DNA of 32,504 bases, taken from contig PMIN01000001.1 of the NCBI GenBank assembly GCA_003158275.1, positions 1,283-33,786 of the forward strand, given 5' to 3'. Below, one piece after another: positions 1 to 6,894 of this stretch (the first letter of the stretch is position 1; each line of letters opens with the position of its first letter). The notes below the pieces were generated by a model that did no database searches, was not told where the DNA came from, and saw only the letters and a list, made by a program, of their open reading frames with translations. The position numbers and the translations under genes are program-made. Source of the DNA: Methanobacteriota archaeon. GTDB taxonomy: Archaea > Halobacteriota > Bog-38 > Methanoflorentales > Methanoflorentaceae.

Positions 1-116
1 GTCATCTTGTGTGCTTGTTTGTCTAGTTCGGTGAGCGGGATGGGACACAGCTTGTCGTTCCAGCGGCGCATTTCAGCCGCTTGAAAGAGCTCTACGAGAA
101 GGTCTTTTCCTACCAT
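1..116 (-). CDS. HD-superfamily hydrolase-like protein, N-terminal fragment (runs off the left edge)
   Basis: This is a partial gene: 38 codons read leftward from an ATG at 116 and stay open to the window edge. An AAGGGG ribosome binding site lies at 125-130, 8 nt upstream. The peptide begins MVGKDLLVEL and contains RRWNDK and, near the edge, TELDKQAHKM. That last motif resembles the N-terminus of small HD-domain phosphohydrolases in bacteria and archaea, which cleave phosphate esters of nucleotides using an HD metal site. The HD motif itself would lie outside the window, so the function is inferred from N-terminal resemblance only. It is on the same strand as the 1.8-6.0 kb gene run but separated from it by the plus-strand gene at 0.5-1.7 kb, so it probably has its own promoter. 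Confidence 0.55.
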   Translation of the reverse strand, partial: MVGKDLLVELFQAAEMRRWNDKLCPIPLTELDKQAHKM

Positions 117-225
117 GCATTTTTCCCCTTCAATGCTCTGGCGAGTCTATTGTTTGTTCTTGAGCTTTGGCGATTCGAAGTGCCATAACTGTTTGTGTCA
201 ATTTATTGCAAAGAGTACCATGACC

Positions 226-393
226 TCAATCACCGCCTACATAGAATACTGCATATAATCTTGCTAATACTATGAAGAGAATACCGAGTGGTGAGCAAAG
301 TATCAACGCCCCGATAAAAAACAAAATGGGGCATATAGTAGCACCACGACGATAATCACCCACAATATTAACGCTAATCCTAATTCTACACAT
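226..393 (-). CDS. Possible small membrane protein (55 residues)
   Basis: An ATG at 393 opens 55 codons ending with TGA at 226-228. The middle is strongly hydrophobic (CPILFFIGALILC, then GILFIVLARLYAVFYV), consistent with one long or two short membrane segments, after a basic N-terminus with RIRIS and DYRRG. Just upstream on the same strand, ending at 412, is another hydrophobic stretch without a good start. The ribosome binding site is poor (GTTGAAG only). AT-rich DNA often gives hydrophobic frames by chance, so this is tentative. No family is recognised. Confidence 0.28.
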   Translation of the reverse strand: MCRIRISVNIVGDYRRGATICPILFFIGALILCSPLGILFIVLARLYAVFYVGGD

Positions 394-526
394 CTTCAAC
401 TCTTTTCCAGTTTACAGAAACGCCAACACTAGAAAAAAGATGAAAAAGGCGGTGACCACCATGTTCATAAGCACAAAAACAATCAACACGAAAAAGGCCG
501 TGTAATAAGCACGGGCACGACAGGGA

Positions 527-1654
527 GTGGAGAGCGTGGCGAGCAAAGATCTGCTGGAAGCCATTCTCGGGACGGACCCTACCGAGCTAAACGCCGCGAG
601 GGCACGTGTTCTGGCTTCGAAGGGTAAGGGCGACATCAACTTGGTAGCTGATGTCGAGAAAGAGGTGAAGCGCGCGCTGCAGAGCTCGATCAGCTTCGAC
701 CCGACAGACTTGGCGACGGTGGAGGCCGGGGACCAGCGGTACTGCGGCGGACGCTTCGCGACCCCGTCCATCGGCGAGTTGGAAGCATCAGTCATAAAGC
801 GCGCTGCAAAGGGATCGCCCACTCCTACTATCTCGGTGATTGAGGGCCGGGATCCGGTCACCGACATCGGGGCCCTACAGGCAATGGCTCCTGCCTCCAC
901 GCTCTTTCAGGTCGCCTCGCAGTTCAACTGTTTAGAAGCCCCCGGCCCGCGATTGGTTGACGTCGCGGACTATCTATACGACCGAACGCAGGGTCCCCGC
1001 GCGGCCTTGTCGGCGTTCCCCGCCACGCTCGTACGTCACTACGCCGCACCAGATGGCCGAGGCGGAAGATTCACGCAGTCGCTCACGCATCAGATCGACC
1101 TCCTGGCCGAAGCGCTGCCCGCCGATCTTGGCCGAGTGAAAAACGGCTACCTGCAGGCCTCGCGAATCCGAGACCTCGGCGTGGCCGCTGCTGCAGTTGA
1201 GCAGAACTTCAATCAGATCCGTGTCGGCGTGCACGACGATGCACAGGTCGTTCTCGGCTACTCGAGGGACGGGGTGGTCGAAGGTGAACCGCGGATAGCC
1301 CAGGTCTTCACCTCGACTCTCGCTACGGGCGGGTATGGGCAGGGGGAGGCCATCGCCGGGCCGGCGGAGGCGCTCTGCCGGCAGCTTTTGCGTGCTGCGT
1401 ACCTCGGCACGCTCTTGGCGGCGGTGGACCTCGGCAAAAAAAGAGTGCCACTCACGATGATCGGCGGCGGGGTTTTCGGCAACCCGCATGAGCTCATCGT
1501 CGACAGCATCGTCTGGGCAGTTGATCAAGTGACAGCCCTTGGCAGCGGACCGCTTACAGTCGTGCTTAATGGTCGTGACCTCTCGCAGAGCGTCGATCGG
1601 GCCTGGTTACGCGATGAATGTGCACGCCGCGGCGGCGTCTACCGCAAGTTGTAG
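527..1654 (+). CDS. Macrodomain-like hypothetical protein (GC-rich, probably acquired)
   Basis: The product is about 375 residues. The start is GTG at 527, or GTG at 536, which has GGAG 8 nt upstream; an in-frame stop at 506-508 limits the 5' end. Features seen are FQVASQFNCLE near residue 128, DRTQGPRAAL near 151, and a C-terminal IGGGVFGNP near 313 followed by an alternating hydrophobic strand VVLNGRDLS. The N-F-x-x-LE and GGGxFGN elements recall the ADP-ribose-binding loops of macrodomain/PARG-fold proteins; this is inferred from motif shape, not a firm family match. Compared by eye, the gene is far richer in G and C (many GGC, GCG and CTC codons) than the AT-rich DNA before it. That points to transfer from a high-GC source. 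A hairpin terminator follows at 1705-1738. It faces the Cys-rich gene ending at 1774. Confidence 0.75.
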   Translation: MESVASKDLLEAILGTDPTELNAARARVLASKGKGDINLVADVEKEVKRALQSSISFDPTDLATVEAGDQRYCGGRFATPSIGELEASVIKRAAKGSPTPTISVIEGRDPVTDIGALQAMAPASTLFQVASQFNCLEAPGPRLVDVADYLYDRTQGPRAALSAFPATLVRHYAAPDGRGGRFTQSLTHQIDLLAEALPADLGRVKNGYLQASRIRDLGVAAAAVEQNFNQIRVGVHDDAQVVLGYSRDGVVEGEPRIAQVFTSTLATGGYGQGEAIAGPAEALCRQLLRAAYLGTLLAAVDLGKKRVPLTMIGGGVFGNPHELIVDSIVWAVDQVTALGSGPLTVVLNGRDLSQSVDRAWLRDECARRGGVYRKL

Positions 1655-1704
1655 GGATGGAAGCTCACCGTAAGAATTGGTCTCCGCAGCAAGATGCCCT
1701 TCAC

Positions 1705-1738
1705 TGGTGGTTTGAATAAGCACGCACCACCACTTTTT
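1705..1738 (+). terminator. Hairpin plus T-run terminator after the macrodomain-like gene
   Basis: TGGTGGT at 1705-1711 pairs perfectly with ACCACCA at 1726-1732 across a 14-nt loop. CTTTTT follows at 1733-1738. It sits 50 nt after the stop of the plus-strand gene at 527-1654. On the minus strand the stem is not followed by T residues, so it acts in the plus direction only. This intrinsic-terminator shape is more bacterial than archaeal, in line with that gene being foreign. Confidence 0.6.
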
Positions 1739-1773
1739 GAGCTTAAAAGCCTCCGTTGAAAAAAGAGTGAGAG

Positions 1774-2388
1774 TCAGCCTTCTTCACCTTTCCATTGATC
1801 GCACGTTTCATCGCCGGCCAGTATCCCACGCGGTATGAGGTCGGAGTGTATATCGCAGGTTACGCTCTCACTTAGATTTCGGTGATAGCGAACGCATTTA
1901 TTACAAATAGGAAAATAAAAGCCATCATCAGCCCCTCTACTAAAGGGATGTTGGCCGAACATAGCCCTCCCAACTAGGCTCCATTCCGTTATTACTCGCT
2001 TCTTGATAGACGGATCGTCACTCGGAAAAACGGCTGGCCGATGAAGGAGAAGCACATCAATCAGGTACGAGATCATTTCCGCGTCTCTTTTATCGCTGGT
2101 TTCTTTATATTGTTCTGGGTCTCGATTCACATCTGCTTCGATCATCACATATGAGTCACCATCTTCGATGAACCGAACGACATATAAGCAAAAACCTGTC
2201 CAACTGCGATGGAAATATAACGCATCACGTTCCCAGAAGACGAACCACTTGTCTTCCATCTGTTGAGGAACAAGTCCCTTGTGTATTTGACGCATCTCGA
2301 TTTCCGAGAAACGTCGATTGAGGGCAATGGCCGTGCGCTTTGATGGAAGTGCTTCGGTTTTCCAGTCCGTTTGCGTTGCAGTTTTCAT
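1774..2388 (-). CDS. Hypothetical protein with FHRSWTG motif and Cys-rich C-terminus
   Basis: The product is 204 residues from an ATG at 2388. Two conserved-looking parts are visible. The first is a region around residues 42-75 with EDKWFVFWERDALYF and HRSWTGFCLYVVRF; this W/F-rich pattern recurs in uncharacterised bacterial proteins I cannot tie to a function. The second is a C-terminal cluster, CNKCVRYHRN, then TCDIHSDLIPRGILAG, then TCDQW. The CxxC...C...IP-x-x-I-x-x-G layout suggests a small zinc-binding knuckle. There is no signal peptide or membrane segment. It is the last gene of the minus-strand run that starts with the ARPP-1 gene, lying 68 nt after the 61-residue ORF. Its 3' end faces the macrodomain-like gene. 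Function unknown. Confidence 0.75.
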   Translation of the reverse strand: MKTATQTDWKTEALPSKRTAIALNRRFSEIEMRQIHKGLVPQQMEDKWFVFWERDALYFHRSWTGFCLYVVRFIEDGDSYVMIEADVNRDPEQYKETSDKRDAEMISYLIDVLLLHRPAVFPSDDPSIKKRVITEWSLVGRAMFGQHPFSRGADDGFYFPICNKCVRYHRNLSESVTCDIHSDLIPRGILAGDETCDQWKGEEG

Positions 2389-2456
2389 TTTATCTCAGCG
2401 GACAATGAAACACAACAGTGGCAATGGCTAGCGTAATTGCCAGTCTGGGTCGATAC

Positions 2457-2642
2457 TTACGCATTCACTACTTGAAATTCCATCACATACTCTGCCGGCG
2501 CGTATTTTGCATCGCCTGGAAAGCTGATCTGGAACATGTGAGTCCCGACAGAAAGCTTCGCCGTATCCGCACGGGAAAGCTGCAGCTCCGCGTGCGGCAT
2601 TATTCCAGCTCCGCATTCGCCTTGCGTAGTGGGCGGCCTCAC
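2457..2642 (-). CDS. Small 61-residue protein coupled to the TPR gene
   Basis: The GTG start at 2642 shares the sequence GTGA with the stop codon of the TPR gene (stop at 2639-2641), a classic translational-coupling overlap. The peptide includes ELQLSRADTAKL, VGTHMFQISFPGDAKYAP and a final VMEFQVVNA. The alternating hydrophobic pattern with the SFPGDAKYAP turn looks like one or two strands of an immunoglobulin-like beta-sandwich (bacterial Ig-like repeats have comparable FSGDxxYxP elements). That is a resemblance only. It could be a free small protein, or the remains of a longer domain once fused to the TPR protein and now cut off by a stop codon. Confidence 0.5.
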   Translation of the reverse strand: MRPPTTQGECGAGIMPHAELQLSRADTAKLSVGTHMFQISFPGDAKYAPAEYVMEFQVVNA

Positions 2643-4954
2643 TTCCCGAAATACTTCTCCATCATCTCCGTAAATCTGGCATCCCTACGGATGCAGTCCA
2701 AGTCCTTATCCTCGTCGATGTACTTGCGATTGGGATATCCCTTCTCCAGGGCTTGCTCCAGGGAGTCGAAAGCCTCTTTTTTGCGCTCGGCGAGGGCGTG
2801 GAGACATGCGATCGAATAGATTGCATACGCTGGGAACGGTTCCCGCAACGGGAGCGAAATCGCTTTCTTGAAACATCGCATCGCCTTCTCCCTCCCGTCC
2901 TTCTTCCGGCTCAAGATGACGCCGAGGTCGTAATACCCCAACGCATATTCCGGGTCGATCGTGATCGCTTTTTTGAGGCAGGACACGGCCTCCGAGAATT
3001 TTCCGTCTGCGTCCAGGGCCTGGCCGAGAAGGTTCAGGGCCGAAGTGTCGTTCGGCTTGATCTCGAGAACTCTCCGGAACCAGACGGCGGCCTCCTTCGG
3101 CCGGTCCATCTGGTATAGGGTCAAACCCTTATTGAAAAAGGAGGATACGATCAGGCCGATGTTCTTGTCGAAACACGTCAGGGCCTCCTCGCCCCGACCG
3201 CTTTCCATCAGACAGAGTCCCAGGTTCGTAGTCGCTCCGAGACCGGGGTTCGAGCGCTGGTATTTCATTTCCGGATCGTCACTGAGAGCCCGCTTGGACA
3301 CGGCGACGCCTTCCTCGTATCGATTTTCCTCGTAGTAAGCCCGGCCGAGGTCGTAGTTGGCCATGACGTAGTTGGGCTGGAGGCGGACGGCTTTTTCGAG
3401 GATCGTGATGGCGTCTTTGTTCTGGTCGAGCGCGAGCAGGCAATCGCCGAGCCCATACAAGTTGTAAGGCGAAGGGTCGATCGCGACGGCTTTACGGAAC
3501 GCCTCGAGCGCGCCTTCCAGGTTGCCCGCCCGGGAGTAGCAATGGGCCAGGTTCATCCAAAGGTCGGCGTCTTTTTCTTCGGTCAGGGCGGCCTTCTGAA
3601 GATACGGAACAGCTTCCTTATAGCGTTGGGCCTTCATGAAGATGAGGCCGAGCTTTTTGCCGGCTTCGTCCTTGGTTTCCTCGGAAAAGTCCTCGGAATC
3701 CATCACTTTCCGCAAAACGCCGCGGGCTTCGTCGATCCGGTCTTTCGCGGCGTGGAGTCGGGCCAAGTGGAAGTATCCGATGGCAACATCCGGAGCCGCT
3801 TCGACGGTCTTTTCTGCCCAGACGACCGCCTGGGGGTCTTCTCCCTTCAGCGCGAGGACTGTCGAAAGTTCGTAGTACAGTTGCGGATTCCGGCCGCCGA
3901 GCTCGAGGGCTTTTTTGAAGCGCGTCTCGGCCGAATCCAGGTCGCCGGCATGCGCGGCCCGCAGGCCGAGGAGAAGCCAGCGTTCCGGGTCGGCGCATTC
4001 CGGATCTTCGAGCAAACGGGCGATGACGGCGGCCTGTTCGGCCTTTCCTTCGTTGATCAGGTCGCGCAGGACGGAAGCCAAAAGGTTGGCGTCGGACTCT
4101 TTGATTTGGAAACCCATGATATCACTCTTTTCAACACCTTCTAACTCCATCGAGACCACGTCTGGTCTGCCTAACCTATCATAGTCCCAATTCTTTGGCG
4201 CATACTGCTGCGTCCGCCCACCCCTTTGCTTGCCATCTTTGCGTTCCTTTACAAATGCTCGGAGTTCTTCCATCGAGCCATTGCGCTGGCACCACCCGCA
4301 CCACCAATAGTTCAACGCTGCATCGATGTATAGATGGCCTATCCTCGCTGGACATTGTGCCCACCAATGAGTGGGACCAGTACCAGTAGGTTTAGGACAA
4401 AGCCCGAGCTCCCGTGCAACCTGGATAATCTCTGTTTCTGTCTCTCGTGCCTTCTGGGAATTCTCTTCTAACTCTTGTTCGATTCTTTTTACAAGATTGT
4501 TATAAGCTGATTCACTGATGATGCCAGCAGCGAGAAACCCTTGAGGACTGCAGAAACCAACGTAGGCGCGGAAAAGACGGTCAAGAAGAGTCAAACAAGA
4601 GCTCGACTCGTCATCCTTCTTTGGTACTGCAAACACGCGACCGATTTTAAACACGTCTGTTCCTACAAGGTCGTTAGGGGTGGCGGTTCCGTCTACGATA
4701 CCTTTCACAATTGGAAGATCGAATCCTGAAGCTATCCACAGTTCATCGCTCGTTTCGGTTCGGCGAAAGAATGCAGCCTCTTCGATGAGGTCAACAACTA
4801 TATGCAGATCGTAAGCACACGCAAAAACAGCATCGTCAGGGAGCTTCGTTGTCTTTGTTGCCTTCTTAAGCCAAGGATCTGCGAACACCAGTTCGTCTAA
4901 TGATTCCTTTCGTGGAGACTGCGTGGATGGCACCGTCTTGTCTTGTTCGCTCAT
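2639..4954 (-). CDS. Zinc-ribbon and tetratricopeptide-repeat (TPR) protein
   Basis: The product is 771 residues from ATG 4954, chosen over the in-frame TTG at 4978 because AGGAG lies about 9 nt upstream of the ATG. The N-terminal third has no clear family but holds a four-cysteine ribbon: C186 in LCPKPTG, C201 in AQCP, and C219/C222 in WWCGWCQRNGS. This resembles the CHC2-type zinc ribbon of DnaG primases, with no primase catalytic domain following. From about residue 290 to the end are some ten or more TPR units (for example NLAHCYSRAGNLEGALEAF and LGRAYYEENRYEEGV), a protein-protein scaffold. Codon use changes near 4120: the TPR part is much richer in GGC, CTC and GCG than the ribbon part, so the protein looks like a fusion of pieces with different histories. 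It lies 60 nt downstream of the ARPP-1 gene and probably shares its transcript. Role unknown; a nucleic-acid-binding scaffold is one guess. Confidence 0.85.
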   Translation of the reverse strand: MSEQDKTVPSTQSPRKESLDELVFADPWLKKATKTTKLPDDAVFACAYDLHIVVDLIEEAAFFRRTETSDELWIASGFDLPIVKGIVDGTATPNDLVGTDVFKIGRVFAVPKKDDESSSCLTLLDRLFRAYVGFCSPQGFLAAGIISESAYNNLVKRIEQELEENSQKARETETEIIQVARELGLCPKPTGTGPTHWWAQCPARIGHLYIDAALNYWWCGWCQRNGSMEELRAFVKERKDGKQRGGRTQQYAPKNWDYDRLGRPDVVSMELEGVEKSDIMGFQIKESDANLLASVLRDLINEGKAEQAAVIARLLEDPECADPERWLLLGLRAAHAGDLDSAETRFKKALELGGRNPQLYYELSTVLALKGEDPQAVVWAEKTVEAAPDVAIGYFHLARLHAAKDRIDEARGVLRKVMDSEDFSEETKDEAGKKLGLIFMKAQRYKEAVPYLQKAALTEEKDADLWMNLAHCYSRAGNLEGALEAFRKAVAIDPSPYNLYGLGDCLLALDQNKDAITILEKAVRLQPNYVMANYDLGRAYYEENRYEEGVAVSKRALSDDPEMKYQRSNPGLGATTNLGLCLMESGRGEEALTCFDKNIGLIVSSFFNKGLTLYQMDRPKEAAVWFRRVLEIKPNDTSALNLLGQALDADGKFSEAVSCLKKAITIDPEYALGYYDLGVILSRKKDGREKAMRCFKKAISLPLREPFPAYAIYSIACLHALAERKKEAFDSLEQALEKGYPNRKYIDEDKDLDCIRRDARFTEMMEKYFGK

Positions 4955-5014
4955 TTGGTTCTTCTCCTCTCTCCTCAATTGACCTAACTCTGTTTTTAAA
5001 ACCTACTTAGAAGC

Positions 5015-5968
5015 TTATGCTTCGTGCCTAGTTCTGTATTCAGCACGTCTCGAGTAGTTTGCCATTCGACCAGTCTTAGTCGCTTGTTGTTCCCTAAAGA
5101 ACGCAGAATGGATGGCGGTTTCGTTGTACACAAGCGATGAGCCGACGATCGTGCCTCCTTCAAACCGAACGTCCCATCCGAGCCCTGTTGATTTGAACTT
5201 CTTTTGCGAACATGATTGCGTCTCTTTGACAAACGCGCGGCCATCGTCAAGCGTCGCTTTTCGGCGGCCACTCTTTTTTTGCAGCAATGCGTCCATCACG
5301 TAGCTCTTAACGAGCTTGGGGTGCAGCGCCTCATAGGCGGCGGCGCGTGAGATAAGGTCAAATCCCAAGACTTTTCCGTTGACGAAGACGATGAGCCCTT
5401 TCTGGTTCGGCACGTGCGAAAAGGCATCGAGGCAGGCATCAAGCTCCTTCTCTTTCGCTGCGTAGATGTCAGCCATTGCTCTGGTTGGGGATTCGACGGC
5501 TGCAGCTTCAGCCATGTGATCGATATCGCGCCACACAGCGCTCTGGTCGGAGCGATATTGTTGGGTTCGATCAAGGGACGCGGACACCGATCTTGTACGA
5601 TTTGCCCGCAAGTCCCGCGACATCACGTATCCGGACGCCTTGAAGGTGTCTGACGTGTAGGCCCAGCGTCCTGCCTCCGTGCAGCTGACCGGTATTATGG
5701 TCTCTGAGTGAGCATCCATGAGTACCGATGCGTTGAGTACTCGGTTCTGCTTCGCCCCTTTAAGCTCCTCTCCGTCGAGGAGAAGGATTGATGAGTCGGC
5801 GTCGTTAATCACCTTCAAATCGGGAACTGACCCCCCGGCATTGACTTCAGTCACCACTATGACGCCATCGCGCAGCGCTTCAGCAAGCGTGCCATAGGTA
5901 AGCGTCTCGGGCGCTGTGTGAAACAAAGGAACAGCTGTTACGTTTTTGAAATGCTGTAATTCCCCCAA
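5015..5968 (-). CDS. ARPP-1 (DUF6569) family protein
   Basis: At least 317 residues. The part seen matches the ARPP-1/DUF6569 family: ELQHFKNVTAVPLFH at the N-terminus, EALRDGVIVVTEVNAGGSVP, then SILLLDGEELKGAKQNR, IIPVSCTEAGRW near residue 100, and KGLIVFVNGKVLGFDL near 195. The family was named for its association with ADP-ribosylglycohydrolases and rhodanese-phosphatases; its biochemical activity is not established. The start shown is TTG at 5968, but the reading frame continues upstream through DYIAQIELGE, which looks like the usual family N-terminus. A near-perfect AAGGAGGG at 6008-6015 is placed for an in-frame ATA at 5999-6001, so the true protein may be 328 residues with a rare start codon. 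It heads the minus-strand run and is divergent from the CARF regulator. Confidence 0.8.
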   Translation of the reverse strand: MGELQHFKNVTAVPLFHTAPETLTYGTLAEALRDGVIVVTEVNAGGSVPDLKVINDADSSILLLDGEELKGAKQNRVLNASVLMDAHSETIIPVSCTEAGRWAYTSDTFKASGYVMSRDLRANRTRSVSASLDRTQQYRSDQSAVWRDIDHMAEAAAVESPTRAMADIYAAKEKELDACLDAFSHVPNQKGLIVFVNGKVLGFDLISRAAAYEALHPKLVKSYVMDALLQKKSGRRKATLDDGRAFVKETQSCSQKKFKSTGLGWDVRFEGGTIVGSSLVYNETAIHSAFFREQQATKTGRMANYSRRAEYRTRHEA

Positions 5969-6007
5969 TTCGATCTGCGCGATATAATCAAGCGTGTATA
6001 TGAGAAT

Positions 6008-6015
6008 CCCTCCTT
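6008..6015 (-). promoter_or_regulatory. Strong ribosome binding site of the ARPP-1 gene
   Basis: On the minus strand the sequence AAGGAGGG is followed by a 6-nt spacer and then ATA (5999-6001), in frame with the ARPP-1 gene. No ATG, GTG or TTG lies between the site and TTG 5968, which is 39 nt away and too far for this site. An in-frame TAG precedes it. Confidence 0.6.
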
Positions 6016-6024
6016 TCTAGGATC

Positions 6025-6050
6025 GTCGTAGTCAGGCTAATTACTACGAC
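6025..6050. promoter_or_regulatory. Perfect inverted repeat in the ARPP-1 leader, possible operator
   Basis: GTCGTAGT at 6025-6032 is mirrored by ACTACGAC at 6043-6050, an 8/8 match around a 10-nt loop. It lies just upstream of the ribosome binding site of the ARPP-1 gene and near the expected transcript start, so it could be a regulator site or a leader-RNA hairpin. No T-run follows on the minus strand, so a terminator is unlikely. Confidence 0.5.
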
Positions 6051-6154
6051 TTTAATGATAATATGGCTGATTACTATTTAATATTTTTTATTGAATTTAT
6101 GTTCTAATGATTTAATAGAAAGGAAGATTATTACTTATCTTCACTAAAACACAC

Positions 6155-6194
6155 TTTAAATCAAACAGATACACTTTTAATGTTTGATATTAAA
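6155..6194. promoter_or_regulatory. Long inverted repeat over the CARF gene promoter, probable operator
   Basis: TTTAAATCAAACA at 6155-6167 is the inverse complement of TGTTTGATATTAAA at 6181-6194, apart from one extra base. The 8-bp core ATCAAACA/TGTTTGAT is perfect and the spacer is 13 nt. The left arm contains a TTTAAAT box that could be the TATA element of the CARF gene (ATG at 6217). A dimeric winged-helix protein bound here would block its own promoter, so autoregulation by the adjacent gene is the simplest reading. Confidence 0.6.
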
Positions 6195-6216
6195 TATTCT
6201 AACCCGGAGATCTTTT

Positions 6217-6822
6217 ATGGTCAACGTAATGATTGCAACGGTTGGTTTTGAGTCCGAACCCCTCATCATCGGCATCCAGACCTTTAATATCAAGAGAATG
6301 ATCCTGATTCGAGAGACGGATCCACCTTCGGAGGTTAAGAAGGTCGAGAACCTTATGGCGTCGACCTTTGGAAACGTCATTGACATCGACATCAAAGAGG
6401 TTGATAACTGGTACGACATACTCAGCCTTGTAGACCTCGTCACGTACCTTATCAAAAGCGAGCACGACAAAAACAACCAGGTCTTCGTCAACATCACGGG
6501 CGGACGAAAGACCGCCTCAATAGGCGCCTTGTTGGGTGTTTTTAAGAACGTGAATAAGGTCAAAGAGGTCTTTTATGTCACTGAGGAGGAGCACGGCATA
6601 TTGCCGCTGCCCAAGATCTCGTGGACGCTGCAACGGACTAAGTACAACCTTTTGAGGATGATTTCCGAGGGCAAGAGCGATATTGAGGCACTCAAGGAAG
6701 AGCTTGAGATTAGCAGGACGATGACGTACACGCATCTTCGCGACCTCAAGGACCAAGCGCTGATTATAGAAACCCCCAACGGGTACGACCTTACGTTAGC
6801 AGGGAAACTGCTGCTCATATAG
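6217..6822 (+). CDS. Csa3-like CARF-domain winged-helix transcription regulator
   Basis: The product is 201 residues from ATG 6217, which has GGAGA 6 nt upstream (6206-6210); the frame opens earlier at 6184 without a ribosome binding site. The N-terminal domain has the CARF Rossmann-like layout: first strand VNVMIATVGFES, and the ligand-loop motif NITGGRKTASIGALLG near residues 90-106. The C-terminal part (about 145-201, with LLRMISEGKSDIEALKEEL and SRTMTYTHLRDL) is a winged helix-turn-helix. Csa3 proteins of this design bind cyclic tetra-adenylate or related cyclic oligonucleotides and switch CRISPR or cas promoters. No cas gene is visible here; the neighbours are a helicase-nuclease and BREX. 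It probably controls the divergent control region and/or the downstream genes. Confident on the domains, not on the ligand or target. Confidence 0.85.
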   Translation: MVNVMIATVGFESEPLIIGIQTFNIKRMILIRETDPPSEVKKVENLMASTFGNVIDIDIKEVDNWYDILSLVDLVTYLIKSEHDKNNQVFVNITGGRKTASIGALLGVFKNVNKVKEVFYVTEEEHGILPLPKISWTLQRTKYNLLRMISEGKSDIEALKEELEISRTMTYTHLRDLKDQALIIETPNGYDLTLAGKLLLI

Positions 6823-6867
6823 CCCAGTTGACGCAAAAAAGCACAAAGACGAAGCGAAGCACAACGC

Positions 6868-6873
6868 TTTTAA
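6868..6873 (+). promoter_or_regulatory. TATA-like box for the helicase-nuclease gene
   Basis: TTTTAA at 6868-6873 is centred 24 nt before GTG 6895 and 33 nt before ATG 6904. No ribosome binding site precedes either start. This spacing fits an archaeal promoter giving a leaderless or near-leaderless mRNA. Confidence 0.4.
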
Positions 6874-6894
6874 GTCTTTATCTTTCCTTTCAAC

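Noticed and set aside
412-900. 162-codon minus-strand frame opposite the 5' part of the macrodomain-like gene
   Set aside because: Its translation is Ser/Ala/Arg-rich without motifs and is the mirror of a clearly better coding frame; only its last 30 codons are hydrophobic.
974-1528. 184-codon minus-strand frame
   Set aside because: It lies wholly inside the GC-rich plus-strand gene. Long antisense frames are expected in GC-rich DNA, and it has no recognisable motif or ribosome binding site.
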